A stretch of DNA of 64,000 nt. Origin: Gp1-AA122 sp035631655. Its GTDB lineage: Bacteria; Acidobacteriota; Terriglobia; Terriglobales; Acidobacteriaceae. Made by a program: the position numbers and the translations under genes. The stretch covers positions 62,001-126,000 of the forward strand of contig DASQIH010000108.1 of the NCBI GenBank assembly GCA_035631655.1, given 5' to 3'. Below, in pieces: positions 33,227-40,577 of this stretch; positions within the stretch are counted from its first letter, which is position 1, and every line of letters begins with the position of its first letter. The notes below the pieces were generated by a model. The model was not told the origin of the DNA. It was given only the letters and a program-made list of their open reading frames with translations, and made no database searches.

Positions 33227-33895
33227 TTTAATTTCTAGCGGCTGCTGCAGCTTGAAACTGAGGGCCGACTCAGCGGGCAGGACAATATCCTTGTTGCCAG
33301 TGAAAGCGGCACCGGTGGTCCCAGCGCCGGCTCCCGCGACTGCCCCGATCGCAGCTCCCTTGCCTCCGCCGGCCAGGCCGCCAATAAGGGCTCCGAGTCC
33401 AGCTCCGCCACCCGCCAGCACAGCCGTGCGTTTGCCCTTGCCCTTGGCCGAACGAACCACCGCGGAAGTCTCGACCGGACGCTCCGTGCCGTTCACTTCA
33501 ATCGAGTCCAGTTTGAGCCGGAGAACAGCGCCTCCTTTGAACCTGCCCAGAGGCTTGGCATCGACCACCGTGCCCGTCGCACTAGCTGCGGCCGGAATCA
33601 CCACCTTGCCGTCGATTTCCACGGGAGCCGCGACTGTGGCGGAAAATGATTGTCCCGGCTGACTGATCTTCGAACCAACGGCCTGTCCCAGGCGAACCGT
33701 GATCACGGTGCCGGCGGGCACCACCACGGGTTTAACCGCCGCCCTGGTCTTTTCGGTTTTCTCGCCCTTGGCCTTTTCTGTGCTTCCAGGAGCATTCTCG
33801 CTGGTGCTGGTTGGTTCGGAAGGTTTGCTACTGCAGGCGAGTAGAACTAATGAAAGATAAAGGGCTACTGTGATTGCGATCCAACGGGAGCGCAT
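33224..33895 (-). CDS. Glycine-zipper lipoprotein
   Basis: A 223-residue lipoprotein. The ATG at 33895 has GAGGAGGT upstream; signal YLSLVLLACSS gives a lipidated Cys near residue 21. A Ser/Thr/Glu/Lys linker is followed by a beta-rich domain (VVVPAGTVITVRLGQAVGSK, FSATVAAPVEIDGKVVIPAA, GTVVDAKPLGRFKGGAVLRL). A glycine-zipper segment with repeated GxxxG (GAGLGALIGGLAGGGKGAAIG) is near residues 165-200, which could insert in the outer membrane. The YrfF/TrbI-like beta region resembles proteins that tune surface properties, but no function is established. Confidence 0.82.
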   Translation of the reverse strand: MRSRWIAITVALYLSLVLLACSSKPSEPTSTSENAPGSTEKAKGEKTEKTRAAVKPVVVPAGTVITVRLGQAVGSKISQPGQSFSATVAAPVEIDGKVVIPAAASATGTVVDAKPLGRFKGGAVLRLKLDSIEVNGTERPVETSAVVRSAKGKGKRTAVLAGGGAGLGALIGGLAGGGKGAAIGAVAGAGAGTTGAAFTGNKDIVLPAESALSFKLQQPLEIK

Positions 33896-33974
33896 ACAGA
33901 CCTCCTCGTGATGATTTATCAAGAACCTGATAGGCCGCACAAATGACTTCAGCGCAAGGCCAGAGCGCGTGCGA

Positions 33975-35090
33975 CTACTGCTTATTCGTTGCTATCGCCG
34001 GCGATGCCACCGCAGCCGCGGCATCATGATTCCCGTTGCTCGGCTCCAAGCCGGGCAACGGGGCCGACTCAGTTACGGACGCTGCCCCGGTTTTTTCAGC
34101 AACCGGTGCCTCGTGCGCGCCCGCCTGACGAAGGAATTTGCCCGAGTTCAGCAAGGGCCGGCCCAGCGATCCGTTGTAGCTGGTCCAGGGTGTTTCCTGG
34201 CCTGCTTCCCGTTCAAAATGGGCGCGCATGCTTTCCATCTTGGAATCCAGGTCGTCGAGATAGTGCAGCATGAGCGCTTCGGGAAACATGGGAAGCTTGG
34301 GCGAGCCAAACTCGTATTGTCCATGATGGCTGATGATCAGGTGCTCGAGCAGCGTTTTCAGCTCGGGCGGAAAATTGGGCACGAATTCCATTTTCCGGTG
34401 CAGCATCTCCAACTCGATGATCATGTGCCCCAGCAATTGCCCGCGCGTGGTGTAGGAAAAAGCGCGGTTGTAGGTCAACTCGTGGATCTTTCCGATGTCG
34501 TGCAAGAACGCCCCTGTCAGCAGCAGGTCGCGGTTGATCTGCGGGTAGTTCTTGCAAATCAAGTCGCAGGAGCGAAACAGTGAGACCACGTGATCCAACA
34601 ACCCTCCGATGTAGGCGTGGTGCAAAGCTTTGGCGGCGGGTGCCGTGCGATAAGCGGCCGCAATTTCCGGATCGGTCATGAAGGCTTGTATGAGGGCCTT
34701 GAGATAAGGGTCCTGAAAACTGGCCACAAAATCGACCAGTGCGCGCCACAGTTCATCAATGTCCTTGGTGGTTGTGGGCAGGTAATCGGAAAACTCAATT
34801 TCGGACTCTTCCAGGCGCCGCAGCTTGTGGATGGTGAGCTGGAAGCGGTGGTTGTACTTATTAATAAGGCCTTTGACCTTGATGAACTCGTCCTGCTCGA
34901 AGGCGTCGATGCAGGTGTCCACGTTGTCCCACATCTTGGCTTCGATCTGTCCGCTGCGATCAGCAAGCGTGAGCGCCAGATAGGGTTCGCCAGTTTTTCG
35001 GGGCTTTACCTGCTTGACGGCAACCACGAAACTGGACGTGATCACCTTGTTTTCCTGCTGCGCTGCGTCGGAGATGTAGAAGTCCTTCAT
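33975..35090 (-). CDS. HD-domain exoribonuclease, YhaM-like
   Basis: 371 residues. The N-terminal OB-fold (residues 15-100, VVAVKQVKPRKTGEPYLALT and GQIEAKMWDNVD) precedes an HD domain with KALHHAYIGGLLDHVVSL, LLLTGAFLHDIGKIHELTY (HD metal site) and LEHLIISHHGQYEFGSPK. This order is that of YhaM/CBF1 3'-5' exoribonucleases that act on RNA or DNA ends. A Pro/Ala-rich tail of about 50 residues (from GKFLRQAG) is an addition to the family norm. It lies 65 bases downstream of the SurA-like gene, on the same strand. Confidence 0.9.
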   Translation of the reverse strand: MKDFYISDAAQQENKVITSSFVVAVKQVKPRKTGEPYLALTLADRSGQIEAKMWDNVDTCIDAFEQDEFIKVKGLINKYNHRFQLTIHKLRRLEESEIEFSDYLPTTTKDIDELWRALVDFVASFQDPYLKALIQAFMTDPEIAAAYRTAPAAKALHHAYIGGLLDHVVSLFRSCDLICKNYPQINRDLLLTGAFLHDIGKIHELTYNRAFSYTTRGQLLGHMIIELEMLHRKMEFVPNFPPELKTLLEHLIISHHGQYEFGSPKLPMFPEALMLHYLDDLDSKMESMRAHFEREAGQETPWTSYNGSLGRPLLNSGKFLRQAGAHEAPVAEKTGAASVTESAPLPGLEPSNGNHDAAAAVASPAIATNKQ

Positions 35091-35155
35091 GCCTGTTCAC
35101 GGGGGAACGGACGCAGACGAGTCCTGGCGCCCGTCCCCGTTGCGCTCAGCTTAAA

Positions 35156-36259
35156 CTAAAAGAGGCCGAACTTCTTCTTCTTTTTGAGTTTCTTGGCGGA
35201 GGCTTCTTTGACCGTGGTTTCAACGGGCTTGGTCTGCTTGGCACTGGCGCCCGTGTCAACGTAGCCCTGTTTGATATCGATGAATGCTTCCTCGCGAAGT
35301 TTGGTGAGATAGTCGCGAAGCGCCGGCTGAAGCTTCTGCATGTACAGCGCTTCCTGAACCTTCGGCTCAACTTCTTTCAGCGCCGGCACGCCTGCTTGGG
35401 CATGCTCGGTGACCTTCAGGATTACGAAGCCCTGCTTGGTGCGGATCACATCGGAAACATCGCCCGGCTTCATGGCGAAAGTTTTGTCTTCGAGTTCTTT
35501 GGAAAGAACGCCACGCTTAAATTCGCCCAGGTCGCCACCTTGAGCCGCCGTAGGACCGTCAGAACTCTTCTTAGCGACATCCTCAAACTTCGCGCCTTTC
35601 TGGATCTGGTCCAGCAATTCTTTCGCCTTCGTCTCGGTGGTTGCGAGCTGCTGCGGATCGGGGTCAGTGGGGGCATTTTTGTCGCCCGGCGCTGCCTTCT
35701 GAGTGGATACCAGAATTTCGCTTAGCCGAACTGTTTCTGGTTGCTGCAACTCGTCCTTGTGCTGGTCGTAAAACTGCTGCTCTTCTTCCTTGGTAACCTG
35801 GATGTGGGAGCCGACCTCCTGTCCGATCACCTTCTGGGTGATGATGCTGTTGCGCAGGTTCTGCTTGAAATCCTCAAAGGAAACGCCTTGCGCCTGCGCA
35901 GCCTTTTCCAGATCCTCCATGGATTCCAGGTTCATCTGCTTACGAATCTCGTCTAGCCTTTTAATCAGGTCGGTATCCGCCGTAATGCCCAGATCTTTAC
36001 CCTTGTCCAGCAACAAATCCTGATCGATCAGGCCGCGCAGCACGTCTTTCTCCCGCTCGGCGTACGCCTTGTCGACATTGCCGGGCTCCTGTTGCTGCAC
36101 TTCCTGCTTCAGTTGTTCTTTTTCACGGAGATACTCGGCACGGGTGATGATCTGGTTGTTAACGCGGGCAATGATTTCCTCCACCACCGAGTCCGCGCTC
36201 AAGCTGACGGGCACGACGGCGAGGCAAGCAACTACGAACAGACAAAGGCGGTTTCTCAT
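35156..36259 (-). CDS. SurA-like periplasmic peptidyl-prolyl isomerase
   Basis: 367 residues with a signal peptide (MRNRLCLFVVACLAVVPVSLSA). The N-terminal SurA-type chaperone region is VVEEIIARVNNQIITRAEYL and LIDQDLLLDKGKDLGI; a parvulin domain follows (VRLSEILVSTQKAAPGD, AKELLDQIQKGAKFEDVAKK, GGDLGEFKRGVLSKELEDKT, VSDVIRTKQGFVILKV). A single PPIase domain is present, where E. coli SurA has two. It should assist outer-membrane protein folding in the periplasm. The C-terminus is KKLKKKKKFGLF, a Lys-run plus hydrophobic end similar to that of the BamD-like protein at 9089. Confidence 0.92.
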   Translation of the reverse strand: MRNRLCLFVVACLAVVPVSLSADSVVEEIIARVNNQIITRAEYLREKEQLKQEVQQQEPGNVDKAYAEREKDVLRGLIDQDLLLDKGKDLGITADTDLIKRLDEIRKQMNLESMEDLEKAAQAQGVSFEDFKQNLRNSIITQKVIGQEVGSHIQVTKEEEQQFYDQHKDELQQPETVRLSEILVSTQKAAPGDKNAPTDPDPQQLATTETKAKELLDQIQKGAKFEDVAKKSSDGPTAAQGGDLGEFKRGVLSKELEDKTFAMKPGDVSDVIRTKQGFVILKVTEHAQAGVPALKEVEPKVQEALYMQKLQPALRDYLTKLREEAFIDIKQGYVDTGASAKQTKPVETTVKEASAKKLKKKKKFGLF

Positions 36260-36421
36260 TAGAATTCAGGGGCCAAGTGGCTACTCGGATTTGAGAGTTC
36301 CTGGCATCCCCTTCCCAAATTGTACATCGGTGTGCGATCAGCGGCCACAGCGCCTCCTGTTATCATTGTCAGTTTTGCTGGCGCGATCGGGAAGCAGAAT
36401 AGCCGCCGCGAGGCTTTGTTG

Positions 36422-38233
36422 ATGAAGACATTCATTCTCTTTCTACTGATGCTGGGACTCACCGCCAATGTTGCCGCAGGACAGAGCACGGTTCCCGGGC
36501 AGGCGCAACTGGATAAGATGGCCAGCCGCTTCGCGCCCGCTCCGATGCGGGTTGATATCTCCGGCCTCTCCAGTGGCGACCGCCAGGCGCTGGTTAAGCT
36601 CATTGAAGCAGCACGCGTCCTGAATGATGTCTTCATGAAACAGCTGTGGAGCGGGAATTTGGCTCTGTACCAGCGCCTGGAAAAAGATAAGACTCCTCTC
36701 GGCCGTGCCCACTTTCATTATTTCTGGATCAACAAGGGACCCTGGTCAGATATTGACGAATATAAAAGTTTCCTGCGCGGGGTGCCGTCTCGAAAACCCA
36801 AAGGGGCAAACTTCTACCCCGAGGACATGACTAAGGAGGACTTTGAGCGCTGGCTTTCTTCTTTGACGCCCGAAGAGCAGGAACAGGCCAAAGGTTTCTT
36901 CACCGTGATTCGCTCCAAGACTCCGTTGCCTAAACCCAAAGGCTTCCTCGGCCCTCCTGAGAAGCTGCACGATTCGATGATCATCGTGCCCTACAGCGAG
37001 GAATATAAAGACGACCTGACACGCGCGGCGGGCTTGCTGCGCGAGGCGGCAGGACTCACTGACAATGCGTCACTGAAGAAATTCCTGACCACGCGAGCCG
37101 ATGCCTTTCTCTCCAACGATTACTACGAGAGCGATATGGCGTGGATGGATCTCGATGCTCCGCTGGACATCACTATCGGTCCTTACGAGACGTACAACGA
37201 CGAATTGTTCGGCTACAAGGCAGCCTTCGAAGGCTACATCAACCTGCGCGACGACAAGGAGACGGCCAAGCTTTCTGCCTTCACGAAGCACTTGCAAGAG
37301 ATTGAGGACAACCTTCCTATTGACTCTCAATACCGCAATCCAAAATTGGGAGGGGCAGCACCCATCCGCGTCGTCGACCAGATTCTCAGCGCTGGAGATG
37401 GCGCGCACGGCGTGCAGACCGCAGCCTACAACTTGCCCAATGACGAGCGCGTGGTCCAGCAAAAAGGCAGCAAGCGGGTGATGCTGAAGAACGTGCAGGA
37501 GGCAAAGTTCCACAGTGTCCTGGTGCCGGTCGCCATGAAGACGCTATCCAGAACCGCCATGCTGGACGTGAACTTTGATTCGTTTTTCACACACACCGTG
37601 GCCCACGAGTTGATGCACGGTTTAGGTCCCCATGGGATTAAGATTGACGGCCGGGATACTAATCCGCGAAAGGAACTAAAGGAACTCTATAGTGCCATCG
37701 AGGAGGCAAAGGCCGACGTGACAGGACTGTTCGCCCTGCAATACATGATGGACCACAACAAGGAGATGGGGTTGGGCGGTACGCTGCCCTCTGACGAAGC
37801 TGCGGAGCGGCAGCTGTACGTGACTTTTCTGGCCTCGTCGTTTCGCAGCCTCCGCTTTGGCTTGAATGATGCTCACGGCAAAGGCATGGCAGTGCAGCTT
37901 AATTACTTGCTGGATAAAGGCGCCTTTGTGCCCCATGGCGACGGCACCTTCAGCGTCGACATGACAAAGGTTAAGGATGCCGTTCGCGACCTGGACCACG
38001 ACCTGCTCACGATCGAAGCGGAGGGGGATTACGCCGGAGCCAAGAAGATGCTGGATGATTTGGGTGTGATTCGTCCGGTCGTGAAGCGCGCCTTGGATCG
38101 GCTGACAGCGATCCCCACCGATATTGAACCGATCTTTGTCACAGCTGAGGAACTGTCGCCCACTGCTCCTGCGCCCCCAGCCAAGGTGCCCGCAAGAAAA
38201 ATCATTCGCCGAAGACGATCAAGGCATCAGTGA
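36422..38233 (+). CDS. Secreted M49-like metallopeptidase
   Basis: A 603-residue exported zinc-hydrolase candidate related to dipeptidyl-peptidase III. Signal peptide MKTFILFLLMLGLTANVAAG; the ATG at 36422 was chosen for that reason over an upstream GTG-region frame. The zinc motif is HTVAHELMHGLGPHG (HELMH near residue 395), with the second element YSAIEEAKADVTGLFAL near 425, as in M49 where EECRAE follows the helix. Canonical M49 has the hexapeptide HExxxH; here it is HExxH. The region DAPLDITIGPYETYNDELFGYKAAFEG is highly characteristic of the bacterial M49-like group. The C-terminus is a basic KIIRRRRSRHQ. Confidence 0.85.
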   Translation: MKTFILFLLMLGLTANVAAGQSTVPGQAQLDKMASRFAPAPMRVDISGLSSGDRQALVKLIEAARVLNDVFMKQLWSGNLALYQRLEKDKTPLGRAHFHYFWINKGPWSDIDEYKSFLRGVPSRKPKGANFYPEDMTKEDFERWLSSLTPEEQEQAKGFFTVIRSKTPLPKPKGFLGPPEKLHDSMIIVPYSEEYKDDLTRAAGLLREAAGLTDNASLKKFLTTRADAFLSNDYYESDMAWMDLDAPLDITIGPYETYNDELFGYKAAFEGYINLRDDKETAKLSAFTKHLQEIEDNLPIDSQYRNPKLGGAAPIRVVDQILSAGDGAHGVQTAAYNLPNDERVVQQKGSKRVMLKNVQEAKFHSVLVPVAMKTLSRTAMLDVNFDSFFTHTVAHELMHGLGPHGIKIDGRDTNPRKELKELYSAIEEAKADVTGLFALQYMMDHNKEMGLGGTLPSDEAAERQLYVTFLASSFRSLRFGLNDAHGKGMAVQLNYLLDKGAFVPHGDGTFSVDMTKVKDAVRDLDHDLLTIEAEGDYAGAKKMLDDLGVIRPVVKRALDRLTAIPTDIEPIFVTAEELSPTAPAPPAKVPARKIIRRRRSRHQ

Positions 38234-38245
38234 CAAGCCGTGGAT

Positions 38246-39028
38246 TCAGGCATTCGAGGTAGCGGCTTTGGCAGCAGCGAGGCGCAGCAGCGCCAGCGCC
38301 GTGACATCGTTGTGGGTAGGAGGTGCGCACATAAAACTTTCCACGCTGTCCAGTATTTCGCCGCAGAGCTGCTCGGCATTGGAAAGGGTAGCTCTTTGAA
38401 GACTTTGCTCCACGCGTTCCAGCCCGAATTCTTCTCCGCTGCATTTTCCTTCCGTGACACCTCGGGAAACCAACAATAGCGCCCCTCCGGGTTCCAGAGC
38501 AGCCGTCGGGGCATCGTGGGTTACATGGGAAAAAAGGCCAAACGGCAGTCCGGTAGCAGGTAGTTGTGTAATCCCGGTTCGATCGCGCAGAAGGGCGGGA
38601 GTGTGACCGGCGTTGCTATAGCAGACCGTGCCTAACAGTTCGTTGTAAGCCCCCACGAAAGCCGGGCAGGAGCGAACGCCACCCGCGGCATCCATGACGG
38701 TCCGATTGAGCTCAAGCGACAGTTCAAGCATGGCATTGGATTCGTTAATGTCGTCGCTGGAAAACAGCTTCGCTCCCATCGTCCGAAAAGTCTGTTGAGC
38801 GGCCGAAACGATATTCTGGTTCTCCTGATGACGTCCCGCCACGTCGAGCAAGCCAAACAGCACAAGATGGGGGCTGACTCGCAAGAAGTCGTAGAAATCC
38901 CCACCCATTCGTTCCCCGTGGTAGACCGCCGCCATTTCAGCGTCCTTCATCCGGGGAATAGCAATCGGCGCCGGCTGGCGCCCGGCGGGCCCGCGAACTT
39001 TTCTTTTTCGAAGGAATCGCAGTTGCAT
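38246..39028 (-). CDS. SpoIIE/PP2C-type protein phosphatase
   Basis: A 260-residue serine phosphatase. Metal-binding motifs are GERMGGDFYDFLR, LVLFGLLDVAGRH and, near the end, THNDVTALAL, with SNAGHTPALLRD and LVSRGVTEG between them, as in SpoIIE/RsbU phosphatases. These usually act on anti-anti-sigma factors, but here there is no sensor domain and no STAS or RsbW gene nearby. The N-terminus is basic (MQLRFLRKRKVRG). I chose the ATG at 39028; a TTG at 39040 is possible. It overlaps no neighbour and converges on the M49-like gene. Confidence 0.88.
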   Translation of the reverse strand: MQLRFLRKRKVRGPAGRQPAPIAIPRMKDAEMAAVYHGERMGGDFYDFLRVSPHLVLFGLLDVAGRHQENQNIVSAAQQTFRTMGAKLFSSDDINESNAMLELSLELNRTVMDAAGGVRSCPAFVGAYNELLGTVCYSNAGHTPALLRDRTGITQLPATGLPFGLFSHVTHDAPTAALEPGGALLLVSRGVTEGKCSGEEFGLERVEQSLQRATLSNAEQLCGEILDSVESFMCAPPTHNDVTALALLRLAAAKAATSNA

Positions 39029-39114
39029 GGCCTTGCCCAAGTTGGAGCTACAAACAATACATTAACCAGGAGAGGGTGTGTCCAGCATTTATTGGGGCGC
39101 CGGAGAACAGAGTG

Positions 39115-40539
39115 CTAGGAGCCGTACTTGCTGAGCAGAAACCTGCCGACCTCTCTTTGCAATTGTCCGTAATCAGAATGGATAGTGCTGCGCAGGGCAA
39201 CTTCGGTTGGGCTCCCGTCCCCGATTCTCTGCAGGATGCGTCGCAGTTCACTCATACCGTAAGTGTCATTGATGTACTCCACGGCCGCCAGCGATTCATC
39301 GTAGGCGAGGATCGCTTCCATCGTCGAGAACCGCATGAAACTACCCTCGAGGGCGTTAAAGGGAATCTCGCGGTCGGCGGAAAAGAGCTCTGCCAGACGA
39401 CGCCCATCGCTGCTCACCGTTTTTGGTTCGACGGCCTGCGCAATTCCTTCGTGCAGCCACTGCGGGCAGCGCCCATGAGAAATTTGATCAATGAACGAGT
39501 GGGCCAATTCGTGTTTCAGCACCCGCGCCATCTCGGAGTTCACGGACTCAACGCCGTTCACCGGGATGCGCAACTTGCCGTCGTTGACCGCTCCACTCCA
39601 AGCCGGAGCATGAGTTACATCGAAGAACGTCTCATTGGTGTAAAGAATGACCGGGATGTTTTCCCGCGGCGCCACGCCCAGCTGGCGAACCAGATCGTCA
39701 TACTCCGATTCCAGGGTGCTCAGGATAGCGCGCCGCAAACTTTCTGAAGTCTGCTTGCCCTCGTAGCGCAGAGTGAAATGGCTGCTGGCGCGCTGCGCGA
39801 AATCGGCTTCGGCCTGGGTCTCCCGCTCAGCCTTGGCAATGTACGCTTCCACTGCCGGATCCGGCCGCAACTGCAGGGAACGCTTCCAGGAGCGAATGGC
39901 GTCCTTGCTCCGGTCGAGGGAAAATTGAACAAAACCCAGAACGGCAAAACTGTCCGCCGAATTGGGAGCCAGCCGCGTAGAGCGCTCGGCATAAGAAATG
40001 GCCTGTTTGGCCATCCCTATGCGGACTAGCGCGGCGGCGTAATAATTGAGGATGGTCGGGCTGTCCGGTTGAAGCCCCAGCGCAGTATCCAGGTATGTCC
40101 GCGCCTGGGGAAAATTCCCGCGGTCGAATTCGTGCTTCCCTGCAATGAAATAACCCGCCGCCGTGATAGCCGGCTTGGCGGTGTGTTCTAGGGAAGCGAG
40201 CGCGTCGGCGTCAACGTATCCCTCGTGAATGATCTTTGCCGGCAGGTCGCCGTCGACGTCGACGTCGATGTCGCTATTGGGAACGAAAGTGGGAAGGCCG
40301 TGCCCGGAATTCTGGGGCGAAGATGCAATATCGGGAGCGACGCCGCCCGCTTCCACCCGATCGACCAGGGTGCTAGGGATAGCGTAGGAGTTGTCCCCTA
40401 CATCGTATTCCAGGTGTGCGCCGTTTTCCCGTACCCGGTCTGCCCAGATTTGGCGGCCGTTTTTCAGATGAATGACATCAGCGGAACTAGCCGCCGGCCC
40501 GGCGACTACCAGGCAGAAGAAGATGACACGAAGCCTCAC
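39115..40539 (-). CDS. Secreted TPR protein with peptidase-MA domain
   Basis: About 474 residues with a signal peptide (VRLRVIFFCLVVAGPAASSA, GTG start at 40539; a TTG at 40557 is the alternative and no ribosome-binding site decides). An SH3-like VIHLKNGRQIWADRVRENG segment follows, then TPR repeats at about 130-250 (FPQARTYLDTALGLQPDS, AISYAERSTRLAPNSADS, AIRSWKRSLQLRPDP). A gluzincin-type domain has VLKHELAHSFIDQISHGRCPQWLHEGIAQAVEP: HExxH with a downstream Glu. Predicted periplasmic or surface metalloprotease. It is divergent from the M1 peptidase gene, with 38 bases between them. Confidence 0.85.
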   Translation of the reverse strand: MRLRVIFFCLVVAGPAASSADVIHLKNGRQIWADRVRENGAHLEYDVGDNSYAIPSTLVDRVEAGGVAPDIASSPQNSGHGLPTFVPNSDIDVDVDGDLPAKIIHEGYVDADALASLEHTAKPAITAAGYFIAGKHEFDRGNFPQARTYLDTALGLQPDSPTILNYYAAALVRIGMAKQAISYAERSTRLAPNSADSFAVLGFVQFSLDRSKDAIRSWKRSLQLRPDPAVEAYIAKAERETQAEADFAQRASSHFTLRYEGKQTSESLRRAILSTLESEYDDLVRQLGVAPRENIPVILYTNETFFDVTHAPAWSGAVNDGKLRIPVNGVESVNSEMARVLKHELAHSFIDQISHGRCPQWLHEGIAQAVEPKTVSSDGRRLAELFSADREIPFNALEGSFMRFSTMEAILAYDESLAAVEYINDTYGMSELRRILQRIGDGSPTEVALRSTIHSDYGQLQREVGRFLLSKYGS

Positions 40540-40577
40540 AAGAGCGCATTCTAGCAACAGGCGAAGGAGCGTCTGTA

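Noticed and set aside
37603..37620. Classical dipeptidyl-peptidase III assignment (gene symbol dpp3)
   Set aside because: The zinc motif spacing differs and the protein is exported; kept as M49-like.
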